Shown here in pieces: positions 16,846 to 26,369 of a DNA stretch of 64,000 nucleotides (positions are counted from its first letter, which is position 1; every line of letters begins with the position of its first letter). The DNA is from Bacteroides sp. (GTDB taxonomy: Bacteria; Bacteroidota; Bacteroidia; Bacteroidales; Bacteroidaceae): NCBI GenBank assembly GCA_021201335.1, contig JAJQFD010000042.1:1-64000 (forward strand), in the 5' to 3' direction. The notes beneath the pieces were generated by a model. The model was not told the DNA's origin. It saw only the letters and a program-made list of their open reading frames with translations, and made no database searches. The position numbers were made by a program, and so were the translations under genes.

Positions 16846-18072
16846 ATGAAATTGACAATTTTTGAAGAAAAAAGAATAGATAATCGAACTTGGTATCTCT
16901 GTAAAGCCAATTTATTGGAATACTTAGAGGGTTTAAAGCCAAATTTCTATGACTATGCGATTCAGAGAAGAATTGTAAAAAATCAATATCTAGATAAATT
17001 ATATACTACAATTAAAGTTGGTGAGCCAATACCAGTGATTACTTTAACTCATAAAGAACTTAGATTAGAAAATGATATTGAAAACAAGTCTAAAATAGAT
17101 CTACATAAATCTGAAATATTAGATGGACTTCAACGTTCTTTTCGACTTTGGTCTCTCCTTACTATCTCTAAAAAGTATCAAGGTGAAGATTATAGAAAGT
17201 ACGCTCTTAAGATAAAAGAAACTAATCCTTTGTTTTTTGATAGTGGAGTTGTTTCAACTAAACTCATAAAGAATTTAATTGAAACCTCTGAGATATACAA
17301 TATTGAAAATGCTTTTCGCTATTATGATATTTATTTTGTAATATGGACAGGATTAACTGAAAAAGAAATTATACAAAAAATGCTAGTATTAAATGCCGGG
17401 CAAAAGTCAGTTTCACCAACTCATCAATTTGAATTACTCTTCCTTCATATCTATGAAGAACTAAAAAGTAATGATATTGGAATAAAACTTTATCGGGAAA
17501 AAGATAAAGAAGCTAATAATATAAAAAAAGGCAATAGAGATATAGGAGAACTTATGTTTTCTTCTTTAATTGTAGCTTTACAATCTTTTGTTGAAGGAAG
17601 ACCACTAAGAGTCTCTGCTGAAAAAATGATTGATATAGAATTTGATGAAAATAATTCAGAAGATAACTTCATTTTTGAAGAAGTATTTAATAATAAATTT
17701 ATTCTATTCTTTTTAAATGAAATTTATAAATTAGATAAAATTATTTCACAAGAATCAAAAGGGAAAGAATGGTTCTCTAAGGACACAACATTAAGTGGAA
17801 TTTTCGCAGGAATTGGATCGATTGTTAAATTAAATTCTACAGAAAATATATATGACAGCTCGAAAAAAACATTTGAATTATTGAATAATAAAATTGAGAA
17901 TTACACCTTCAACCTTGGTGAATTTACAAAAGAGTATAATGAATTGTCTAGCAGGAATGTTAATATTGGCAATTTCATACGAAAGGCAATAATGAATTAT
18001 GTCATAGAATTACTAAGAAACAATGAACCAAATTGGAGTAATATATTTAAATCATCTACCAAATATCTATGA
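16846..18072 (+). CDS. ParB/DGQHR-like (DUF262-like) protein, candidate defence gene
   Basis: A 408-residue protein without signal or membrane segments. Residues about 25-115 look like the ParB/sulfiredoxin-type fold used by DUF262 and DGQHR proteins: a QRRIVKNQYLDKL segment, a PIPVITL strand, and EILDGLQRSFRLWSLL (about 90-105), where DGLQR stands at the place of DGQQR or DGQHR. A second hallmark is KMLVLNAGQKSVSPTHQFELL (about 178-198), similar to the F-x-LN-x-G stretch of these families. In GmrSD this fold hydrolyses NTP and senses modified DNA; in DndB it is regulatory. Its stop overlaps the next start (ATGA), so the pair is translationally coupled. Base composition is very AT-rich, suggesting transfer. 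Confidence 0.6.
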   Translation: MKLTIFEEKRIDNRTWYLCKANLLEYLEGLKPNFYDYAIQRRIVKNQYLDKLYTTIKVGEPIPVITLTHKELRLENDIENKSKIDLHKSEILDGLQRSFRLWSLLTISKKYQGEDYRKYALKIKETNPLFFDSGVVSTKLIKNLIETSEIYNIENAFRYYDIYFVIWTGLTEKEIIQKMLVLNAGQKSVSPTHQFELLFLHIYEELKSNDIGIKLYREKDKEANNIKKGNRDIGELMFSSLIVALQSFVEGRPLRVSAEKMIDIEFDENNSEDNFIFEEVFNNKFILFFLNEIYKLDKIISQESKGKEWFSKDTTLSGIFAGIGSIVKLNSTENIYDSSKKTFELLNNKIENYTFNLGEFTKEYNELSSRNVNIGNFIRKAIMNYVIELLRNNEPNWSNIFKSSTKYL

Positions 18073-19292
18073 CAGGACAAGAATTATTTTCTCAGATTGT
18101 CTTAAGTCTCAACATGTATCTTGATTTTAATGACGATGATCTTGATGATTTGATAAGTATAGATGGAAATTTAGAAGATGGAATTCAAAAACTGCTATCT
18201 CTTAATCCTCCTTCCCCCTTCGATTCGTTCATTACCAGCTTGGATAAAATAAGAAGAAACAATGATAACAACTTCTTAAATACACCATACTCAAACATAG
18301 GGAACATCAACTTCATTGATTTTAGTTTACCTATATTTAATAAAAGGAACAGAAGAATAGCTCATTCAAATACAGAATTTACTTTTGTCTCCACTTCAAT
18401 ATTTTTTGATAATAATAATTTAATAGATTTTTCTGATGACACTTATCCAATTATATGGAAATGCACAGAAGAATTTTTAGAGCGAATTTTTGATAATAAT
18501 GATTACCATACAGTAGAGCTTTTTTTCGACATCTTAGCCAATATAGATACGCAAAAAGGATTACTTGTTTGCAAAACCGCTAATGCTTATCAAGAAGAAG
18601 ATTTTTATTCATATATCTATCTATCATTTTTAAATGATTCAAATTCAATTGTTATTCCCTCTGATTTAACATATACATCATCTCCTATATTGCCTGGATT
18701 AATTTATGATATAACAAAAAATTACAAGCAATATTTTGACATATATGATGTTTTAAATGAACTAAATCAAGCTCCAGACATTCTGAATCGATATCTTCGA
18801 TTATATCATATTATGGAGTATCTTGTTTATCGAGTATATTTAGTAAATTTAATAAACAGGGTTGGTTCAAGCCGATTATTTGTTAGGGAATTTATTGTTT
18901 CTGCTGAAAATATGAAAAAAGGTGAAAAAGAATCTTTTAGGAAAAATTTTTCTTTAATATTTTCCACAGATCTAGTTGCGATTATTGAACCTACCTTGTC
19001 TCCAATTATTAATCCAATTATTGTTACCTTTCTATCTGATAAAAATATCGTTAAGTCTTTTGCAGCAAACCAAATAGATAAAATATCAGACCTTATATAT
19101 GGCATAAGATGTTGCATTGTTCACAATAAAGAAAGTGAATATCATCTTACAATATCTAATCATGAAGATTATGAAGTTATTATTCCTGTTATCAAGAAGA
19201 TTTTAGAGATTTTCGAGAATTTAATAATACATAAAATCATAAATAATAATCTAATTATAAATTATCCACAACAAAATATCAATTTGTATTAA
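18069..19292 (+). CDS. HEPN-like protein, partner of the ParB-like protein
   Basis: A 407-residue soluble, Asn/Asp/Ile-rich protein with no family that I can name with certainty. The C-terminal region has IRCCIVHNKESEYHLTI (about residues 341-357), an R-x4-H pattern followed by a polar residue as in Apea-like HEPN ribonuclease domains, and sits between long helices. A second pattern of similar form, RNRRIAHSNTEF (about 94-105), lies in the N-terminal half. HEPN domains in toxins and antiviral systems cut RNA. The 4-base overlap with the upstream gene and the terminator just after it make this a closed two-gene unit. Confidence 0.5.
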   Translation: MTGQELFSQIVLSLNMYLDFNDDDLDDLISIDGNLEDGIQKLLSLNPPSPFDSFITSLDKIRRNNDNNFLNTPYSNIGNINFIDFSLPIFNKRNRRIAHSNTEFTFVSTSIFFDNNNLIDFSDDTYPIIWKCTEEFLERIFDNNDYHTVELFFDILANIDTQKGLLVCKTANAYQEEDFYSYIYLSFLNDSNSIVIPSDLTYTSSPILPGLIYDITKNYKQYFDIYDVLNELNQAPDILNRYLRLYHIMEYLVYRVYLVNLINRVGSSRLFVREFIVSAENMKKGEKESFRKNFSLIFSTDLVAIIEPTLSPIINPIIVTFLSDKNIVKSFAANQIDKISDLIYGIRCCIVHNKESEYHLTISNHEDYEVIIPVIKKILEIFENLIIHKIINNNLIINYPQQNINLY

Positions 19293-19299
19293 TCTAGTA

Positions 19300-19330
19300 G
19301 GAAATGAGGAGAATAATCCCTCATTTCCTC
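19300..19330. terminator. Terminator between the HEPN-like gene and mcrC
   Basis: AGGAAATGAGG (19300-19310) and CCTCATTTCCT (19320-19330) form a perfect 11-bp stem between two convergent genes. The following 130 bases to mcrC hold no gene. Confidence 0.65.
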
Positions 19331-19467
19331 TCATACCGGCGTATGTGGCGTTCAGCCTACGGCAGCTCTTAAATCATAGATTAATATTTGGCGGCAAACA
19401 ATTCGTTAGTTTATTTTACATTTTTTCAACTGTAACATTCATAAATGTATTAACCATAACATCATTT

Positions 19468-20817
19468 TTAACTTTCGATTGAATTTTGTTTCGTTATTTC
19501 AGGTAACTTAATCCCTAGCTTATAAAACTTTACATAACCATTTTCAGCACGCATTTTTTTTAATTCCTTTTCAGGTGAAAGTGTAAAATGTTCTTTTGTG
19601 AGTTCTTCACTACAATCCTGATGAGAATAAACAACCAAACAGTCTAAAACTTTGTCATAATCCTTACATCCTAATTCATCATATACTTTTTTAATTCTAG
19701 CATAGCCACTAACTTGACGAATATCTTCGGGGGAGACATTGTGATTCTCATATCTGGGTTTATACTTAGTATCAACAATAAAAATATATGATTTGTCTTT
19801 ACTTCTTATTATAAAATCAAGTTCCTGGCGGTTTGCTTTTATGTGATATTTAACTTCATCCGAGGAGAAAACGGATCTTAACTTTTTATACACATACAAC
19901 TCGAATAATTTACTCATATCAATCCAAAACGGAGGAGTCATAATTTGCTGCTGTTCAGTTTTTGTGATATTATATGAAAACCGTTTTAAAATGAGTAGAG
20001 CTAATTTAATTGCTTGATCATATTCTTTAAATAGAGGATTACTTTTAAAATTCTTCAATTTGCGAATATCAATATCATCCGTGACTGTTTCAAAAGCAGG
20101 GTGTACATAATTTATCAGTTCCAACAAGGGACGGGTATCAAATCCTTTTCCTTTCTGTTGGATTACATGCCGTGAGAACTGATAAGCTTTTTTTAGTATC
20201 TTATTTTCATCAGAGTTCACACCGAACTCTTGATATTGGCAAATAGTATGCGTTTGTCTTCCTTTGACTAAATTTTCCTTTATATTTTTCTCTACAAGAA
20301 TTTTTCCTTTTATGCGAGCATTAAGATTTTCCGTTACTGTATAATATGACTTTTTTAATCCTTTTTGAACAATCTTTCTGAGTATCTGCAAAAACTGAGC
20401 TATAAGAAAAGGCGAAAGTAAATCCTGTTTCTGAGTTATCGGAATGTAAGGTTTATGAAAATCAATATGTACCAAATCTTCCAAATGTTTCAGATTTTCC
20501 GTCTCCTGTAATGCTTCTAAAAGCATTCCCAGATAATCAACTTCCAGTAATTCATTACTTAGCTTAGGTTGAATATAAATGGGCTGTTCATTTTCAACAA
20601 TCCAATCAACACCAACATAATAGGAGGTTTGAAAATGATATTTATTCTTTTTATTGTCAAAATCGACAAAAAGACAAGATTCTTGTTTGTTTTTACGCAT
20701 AATATGCTTCGTAAAGCCAGATTCTTTTAAACAAGATAGTTTTTCTAATTGTGCATCAGATAGCCCATCGTAAAATCCGGTTCTCTCGTAACCATATTGT
20801 TCAAACAAATAAATCAT
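19468..20817 (-). CDS. mcrC: McrC-family nuclease subunit
   Basis: A 449-residue McrBC 5-methylcytosine restriction subunit. The N-terminal half is the McrC beta-rich region; the C-terminal nuclease has ELDFIIRSKDKSYIFIVDTK (about residues 334-353), i.e. Asp, then Asp-Thr-Lys as the D-x(n)-(D/E)xK active site of the PD-(D/E)XK fold. McrC stimulates the GTPase of McrB and cuts DNA between modified sites. It overlaps mcrB by 4 bases (ATGA), so expression is coupled. Last gene of the hsdR-hsdM-hsdS-mcrB-mcrC run. Confidence 0.9.
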   Translation of the reverse strand: MIYLFEQYGYERTGFYDGLSDAQLEKLSCLKESGFTKHIMRKNKQESCLFVDFDNKKNKYHFQTSYYVGVDWIVENEQPIYIQPKLSNELLEVDYLGMLLEALQETENLKHLEDLVHIDFHKPYIPITQKQDLLSPFLIAQFLQILRKIVQKGLKKSYYTVTENLNARIKGKILVEKNIKENLVKGRQTHTICQYQEFGVNSDENKILKKAYQFSRHVIQQKGKGFDTRPLLELINYVHPAFETVTDDIDIRKLKNFKSNPLFKEYDQAIKLALLILKRFSYNITKTEQQQIMTPPFWIDMSKLFELYVYKKLRSVFSSDEVKYHIKANRQELDFIIRSKDKSYIFIVDTKYKPRYENHNVSPEDIRQVSGYARIKKVYDELGCKDYDKVLDCLVVYSHQDCSEELTKEHFTLSPEKELKKMRAENGYVKFYKLGIKLPEITKQNSIES

Positions 20818-22754
20818 AAACTGTTTATTGCTGTTTTCGTATCTTCTCCGTTTACATTTTCTTTCAGGATTCCATCTTTGAGATATTCTCTCAAAATAGG
20901 TTTTATCTCGTAATTAAGCCTCATTTCACTATTGCCGTCTTTCATAATAAAGTAACTGTGCCCCATCCATACATCTTCGGGTGAAAATTCATCTGAAAGA
21001 TATTCAGATTTCTTCAATGCAACATTCGGGTTAGTTATGTATTCTTCGATATTATCAATAAAGAAGGCTGATACTTTTTTAAATAAGTCTTCATCAAAAC
21101 CATCGACTTCTCCGGTTAATGATTTTGGGAGCATGTCAATAAAAGCAAAACGACGACGAATAGCGTAATCTATTTGCCCGACGCTCCGGTCGGCTGTGTT
21201 CATTGTGCCGATTATATATAGATTGGGAGGGAGTATCAACTCATTGTCTCCATTTACGGCATACATACTTTCCACTTTTTCACCACGATACTCTAACGCA
21301 TAGATTAATTCGCCCAAAACAGCAGGAAGGTTGGCTCGGTTGATTTCGTCAATAATTAAAACATAGTTTTCTAATTCAACTTTACTCTTATGAGAAGACG
21401 AATATGTTATTTTTTCAGATTCTATGTATTCTCTAAAATTATCTAATACTCTTATATAGTAACTAGCATGTTGTTGTGCAAGACCTGATAAGTTATGATT
21501 CTTTTTTATATCTTGTCTGGTTTTATTATCATCTAAATAAGCTTGTTTTATATCCTTAAACAACATTCTATTTGATCCATGCTTCCAATTTTTACCTGCA
21601 TAACGAAATGCATCATCCTCAACAGCGATTATATTTACACTATCTGTTAACTGATAGTCATTATCTAAATTCAATAATGCTTCTTCGTTCACAAAATCCA
21701 CAAACTTATCAAATTGTTCAGTCAGCCATTCCTCTTTGGAAACTTCCTCTGCTGATTTTTGGCTATCCTGCCAGTTTTTAGAAGCTAATTCGGCAAATTC
21801 CCCTAAAACTTTATTTCTTGTTATATAGTCAGGTTGTCCATTCTCTGTTTTAACTTCAATTCCTCGAACAAAATCCTCATATGTATAAGAAGGATGAAAT
21901 TGTATAAGTTTAATATTCTGTTTTTCGGCTAATTGTTCTGCGATTAGCTTTGCTATATGGGTCTTTCCTGTTCCGGGAGCTCCTTGTAGTATGATTTGTT
22001 TTTTATTTTGTAATACCTCAATACCTTTATAAAATAAATCACCATTACTTTTTATTTCATCAACAAAATCAACATTTCCTTTTCTAGCATGATATGATAA
22101 CTCATAAAAATTATTCAAATTAAAAACTCCTAGTTTAATACCTTTTTCAATTGTATCTATGATATTTTTGTAATTTTCAAAATCGGGAACTTTATTGTTT
22201 TTTATACCATGTATATGTGGTTTTATACATTGTCGACTATTATCATCTAGGCTGATGAATTTTTCAGGATTAATCCAAAATAACCCCATTGTTATATTGT
22301 ATTTAACCGCATATTGTTTGATAACAGTATTGTATATTTCCTCTATATCATGCGGATTACTTTGCTGAGCCTTTTCAAATAATATCCATAAATTTTCTAT
22401 ATCATTTGATTTTCGCTTATTACTAAATCCAAAAAAGAATGATTTTTGATTATTTAAAACAGGAATACCCTCAAACATAATAGGAACAGCAGAGTCTATT
22501 TTCAAAAAGGATTTGAACTGTTCTGCTACTATAATTCTATTACTATCTGTTATTCCCCTATTAAAAATCCCAATGGTAGTAAAAGGACAAATATCCTCCA
22601 ATGGACGTCCATCTTCTTCATGCAAATAATGAATATATTTTGAATCTAAGGAATATATAAACTCTAATAATGATTTACGATTATTTTTGAAGCTCAACAA
22701 TTTATTTGCAAGTTCTTGGTAAAAAGGAATCCATAAAAATTGATCTTTTGTCAT
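20814..22754 (-). CDS. mcrB: McrB-family AAA+ GTPase subunit
   Basis: A 646-residue protein. The C-terminal two thirds is the AAA+ motor: GAPGTGKTHIA (Walker A, about residues 259-269), VLIIDEINRAN (Walker B, about 464-474), and IGTMNTADRS (about 513-522), matching the McrB GTPase signature MNTxDRS. The first 230 residues should be the specificity domain that reads modified DNA; it does not look like the E. coli DUF3578 domain, so what it recognises is open. A roughly 110-residue insertion (about 325-435) separates Walker A from Walker B. It starts 5 bases after the hsdS stop, so it belongs to the same transcript as the type I genes. Confidence 0.88.
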   Translation of the reverse strand: MTKDQFLWIPFYQELANKLLSFKNNRKSLLEFIYSLDSKYIHYLHEEDGRPLEDICPFTTIGIFNRGITDSNRIIVAEQFKSFLKIDSAVPIMFEGIPVLNNQKSFFFGFSNKRKSNDIENLWILFEKAQQSNPHDIEEIYNTVIKQYAVKYNITMGLFWINPEKFISLDDNSRQCIKPHIHGIKNNKVPDFENYKNIIDTIEKGIKLGVFNLNNFYELSYHARKGNVDFVDEIKSNGDLFYKGIEVLQNKKQIILQGAPGTGKTHIAKLIAEQLAEKQNIKLIQFHPSYTYEDFVRGIEVKTENGQPDYITRNKVLGEFAELASKNWQDSQKSAEEVSKEEWLTEQFDKFVDFVNEEALLNLDNDYQLTDSVNIIAVEDDAFRYAGKNWKHGSNRMLFKDIKQAYLDDNKTRQDIKKNHNLSGLAQQHASYYIRVLDNFREYIESEKITYSSSHKSKVELENYVLIIDEINRANLPAVLGELIYALEYRGEKVESMYAVNGDNELILPPNLYIIGTMNTADRSVGQIDYAIRRRFAFIDMLPKSLTGEVDGFDEDLFKKVSAFFIDNIEEYITNPNVALKKSEYLSDEFSPEDVWMGHSYFIMKDGNSEMRLNYEIKPILREYLKDGILKENVNGEDTKTAINSL

Positions 22755-22759
22755 AATAA

Positions 22760-24748
22760 TTATTTTTTGTCTACATACTCTCCAAATCCCATAGGTATGA
22801 TATTATTATTTCGCATAAATGTTAAACCGGCAAATACTTCCGATTCAGAATAATCGTGTTTATGGTCGCTCCAATCATAAAAATCTTGTACTAAAAGATT
22901 ATCATTGATAGCCTCCTGCTTTATTTTACGATTATTCCAAACAGCGTATAAAGTAGCTACAATTTCACAAACCTTCCAAGAGCATTTCTTCATTATATCA
23001 ATAACACAGTCTATTGATTCTCTTTTCTCTGAGAAATTTTCTTGAAACAAATGTTGTAGCTCTATTTCTTTGTTATGCGATATATATTCTACTAAATCTT
23101 TTCCAATATTTCGAGGCTTCTTCTTGGCTGTATAGAATCGGTACTGATAAAGTATTCTTTCAACTTCCCTAATATACTCTTCATTGTATGGTCCTGCTGT
23201 ATTTTTATAAAAAAACTGATTCGGGCGTTTATCTATCTTCAGTTGGCAATGATATTCTAGCAAGAATAGTAATTTCATTAGTTTAGTACGCCCAAAATCT
23301 TGTTTTTTATTCTTCAGGATTATATAACCGCCTACAATTGCAGCTTGAAGTAGAGAATATGAGTTATTATACTCAACTTCCGCTTCAGCGGCTACACTTA
23401 CCGTTTGTGTTTGCTCCTGATAATCTTCTTTAAACCCAACTTGTCCATTCATCAGCATAGGTAACAACCAATCACGAAGAGAAGCGAGGTGTTGGTTTTC
23501 GGCTAAAAGCTTTTGTTTCTTCTTTTCTGTTTCTTGTATTACAGCAAAAAACTTCAAAACAATATTTTCTTTTGGAATAACAGACCAATATGAGTTTACA
23601 AAACTATCGAAGAGAAAGTTTTTAATACCACTTGTTTTGCCCTCATAGCCAAAAAATACTTTGTTATCGTAAAGCATATTCCAAAGAAAAGCAAAATTGT
23701 AAAGATACTCTCGTTTCTTCAATGAGATTGCTTTGCAAAAATTAGAGCATATCAACGGATTCTCAAAACGACTTAATGATTCCTGAGTAATATAGGCCAT
23801 TCGCCCTGTTGATTGCGTAGGACTTCCGCCTGATATCTCAATAATTAAGTCGTAAGGATTTAGAATCTTCGAGCTGTTCTTCTCTAAAATATATCTTTCC
23901 GGAGGATTTAGTTCACCTTTCCCATTTAATCCGTTAATGTCAGCACCTCTAATACAAGATACTTTTAATGTGTGATTACCTTCTTCTTGCTCTTTCCCTC
24001 AATCTCCACTTTTATCCGAAACAATCCAATCAGCTATTTTGCCAACTTTCCACCCTTCAGGAATCTCTCGCTTCAACTCTTCATTATACACCATTTTGCC
24101 ACCAGACGATTTGTAGGGTTTGCCGTTGACATCGGGAAAATCAAATTGTACAAACCAATAGTTATAAAGCGTTTTTGCCATCGCTTCTAATTCGGCATTG
24201 ATCCGGTTGTTGAGTTCGATTTTATTATCTAATAGTGATAACGTTAGTCCTATTTTCTGTTGAATGGATCTATCAGGTAAATCTATTTTTATATTTTTTA
24301 TTATATCTAAACTAGGAAAATTTGGGATTGTAGAATCTCCAGACCCAGTGGTAATTTTTTTACTTATTAATTCCTTAAAAAGATATAAGAAATAGTTATC
24401 ATCGATAATGATTTTATTCAATCTTATTCGTAATAATGCTTGATTTATTATACCTTTTTCAAATGGAGCCTTTAGCTGGTATATTGCACCCATATTTACT
24501 CCTGAGCAAGATACAAGAAAATCCCCATCATCAACTGAAAATTTTTTGAGGTTTTCGAAGTATTCTTTGGAAATATAATAGTTTCCAATATTTTTATTTG
24601 CATTTAGTACGACTCCTTGCTCATATACTTTATATGTATCTACAGTTTTATTTACAAAAATCTCTTTCTTTAAATCACCACCAAATGGTCCACGTTTAAA
24701 TCCTTCTTTTGGGATCACGATATCTTTGAATAAGACCGCGTTACTCAT
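22760..24748 (-). pseudogene. hsdS: Type I restriction specificity subunit, split by in-frame TGA, with C-terminal extension
   Basis: The frame begins at 24748 and stops at TGA 23999-24001 after SDKSGD, but the same frame continues (GKEQEEGNHT, then IRGADINGLNGKGEL and GGSPTQSTGRMAYI) to 22760. A Trp codon (TGG) changed to TGA would explain it. The first 249 residues hold target-recognition domain 1 and the central helix (LDNKIELNNRINAELEAMAK). The second half holds the other recognition domain and the distal helix (ETEKKKQKLLAENQHLASLR). After about residue 485 comes an extra roughly 180-residue region with GRTKLMKLLFLLEYHC and FFYKNTAGPYNEEY, resembling DUF4065/Panacea-type domains. The truncated first half may still act as a half-subunit. 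Confidence 0.8.
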
Positions 24749-26369
24749 ACCTCAACCCTCCCAACTGTTTCTTTATTTCTTCTTCCAATCGGTGCGATTC
24801 AGCAAAAAGAACATCAAGCGTATTAGTATAGTTTTTCATTTTTGCGGCAAATTCTTCAGCAGTAATATCCACATATTCAATTTTTACCTCAAAGTATTGC
24901 CCTGCACTAAACGAGTGGTTTTTGTTTGTAATTTCTTCCGCACTTACCACCACCGAGAAATCATCTTCGGGGCGTTTCTGGTTCATTGCATCAATAATGC
25001 GCTGCTCTTCGGTAGGTGTGAGTACGGTGCGTTGATTCTTTCCTTCTTTCACGGTTTCGCCCAATTTGCTGGCATCAACCAAAACAATATGCTCCATATC
25101 GGCTTGCTTGTCTAAAAACAATACGCTTACATTAGTTCCCGTGCTGGCAAATATATTACTCGGCATACTTACCACACCGCGGAGCAGTTTGCGGTCGATC
25201 ATGGCTTCGCGTATTTTCTTTTCAATACCGCTTTGTGCTGTAATAAATCCTGTGGGTACTACAATTGCCGCTTTACCGGTATCGCTCAGGCTGTACATAA
25301 TGTGCTGAATAAACATCAGGTAAATCGACATTTTATCTTTATCCTTCTTCGGAACTTTAGGTATACCGGCAAAAAAGCGTTCTTTGAAACTATCTTTCTC
25401 CAAGTCGTCGCGAAAGTCGGAAAAGTCAAGCTTGAAGGGGGGATTGGAGACAATATAGTCGAATTTCCTATCGAGATAGAAAGGCTCGGCAATGGTATTT
25501 GTCTTTATTACATTGGGAATGCTGTGTGTCAGATTATTCAGAATCAGATTCAACCGCAGCATAGTACTCGACTTTTGCGAAATATCTTCGGAATATATGG
25601 TACACCTGTCTTCTCCTATGTTGTGCGCCAAACTCATCAACAACGAGCCCGACCCCACACTCGGGTCGTAACATCTTGCCTGTTTCACTTCATTCTCAAC
25701 CAAAATACTTGCTATAATTCGAGCAACGGCATTTGGGGTATAGTATTCGGCATATTTCCCTCCCGAATCGGAGTTGTAATCTTTAATAAGATATTCAAAA
25801 ATATCTTTGAAGAAATCATATTTTTCCTGGAAATAATCCTCAAAAGTCTCTTCGAAGCTGAATTCAAATAACTTATTAACTAATGCCCTACAAAAAGAAT
25901 CACGTTGCGAACTGTCGGTAATAAACTGGCTAATATCATCGAACAATTTATCTTTAGCTCCGGAGAAAGATTTTATAGAAAACACATCGGCATTTTCAAC
26001 ACTTATTCCCCGCAATGTATCGTCAAAAGTCTTCCCGAAATCGTCCTGATTCTGATTATTATAAAGGTGCGAAATCAGTTGATAAGGTTTCAGCCGTATT
26101 ACATTGGGACTAAGTGAAGCCAATAAGAATTTGTAGTCTTCTTCGTTCATTGCAGCCAATACTTCTGAAAGATTTTCGGCGGCTGCCAATTCCGGCATCT
26201 CTCGCTTCACTTCAAAACGAAACTTATCATTTAGATATTTATATAGGAAAATTTGTGTAATGATTTTGAATTCGTTTCCATCATTACCGAGCCCGTAGTT
26301 AGCACAAACGCTTTTCAGGCTGTCGATTAACTGCTTTGTTTTAGTTGTAAAACTTATATCTTGTGTCAT
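24741..26369 (-). CDS. hsdM: Type I restriction-modification methyltransferase subunit
   Basis: A 542-residue intact N6-adenine methyltransferase. The N-terminal helical domain (residues 1-180) is followed by the catalytic domain with YYTPNAVARI (about 209-218), motif I DPSVGSGSLL (about 233-242) and motif IV NPPF (about 311-314). It binds S-adenosylmethionine and methylates adenine at the site set by HsdS. It overlaps hsdR by 4 bases upstream and hsdS by 8 bases downstream, so the three genes form one operon. This is the only type I subunit gene here without a lesion. Confidence 0.92.
   Translation of the reverse strand: MTQDISFTTKTKQLIDSLKSVCANYGLGNDGNEFKIITQIFLYKYLNDKFRFEVKREMPELAAAENLSEVLAAMNEEDYKFLLASLSPNVIRLKPYQLISHLYNNQNQDDFGKTFDDTLRGISVENADVFSIKSFSGAKDKLFDDISQFITDSSQRDSFCRALVNKLFEFSFEETFEDYFQEKYDFFKDIFEYLIKDYNSDSGGKYAEYYTPNAVARIIASILVENEVKQARCYDPSVGSGSLLMSLAHNIGEDRCTIYSEDISQKSSTMLRLNLILNNLTHSIPNVIKTNTIAEPFYLDRKFDYIVSNPPFKLDFSDFRDDLEKDSFKERFFAGIPKVPKKDKDKMSIYLMFIQHIMYSLSDTGKAAIVVPTGFITAQSGIEKKIREAMIDRKLLRGVVSMPSNIFASTGTNVSVLFLDKQADMEHIVLVDASKLGETVKEGKNQRTVLTPTEEQRIIDAMNQKRPEDDFSVVVSAEEITNKNHSFSAGQYFEVKIEYVDITAEEFAAKMKNYTNTLDVLFAESHRLEEEIKKQLGGLRYE

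Noticed and set aside
25233..25871. Plus-strand 212-codon frame
   Set aside because: Fully antisense to the well-supported hsdM, so a shadow frame.
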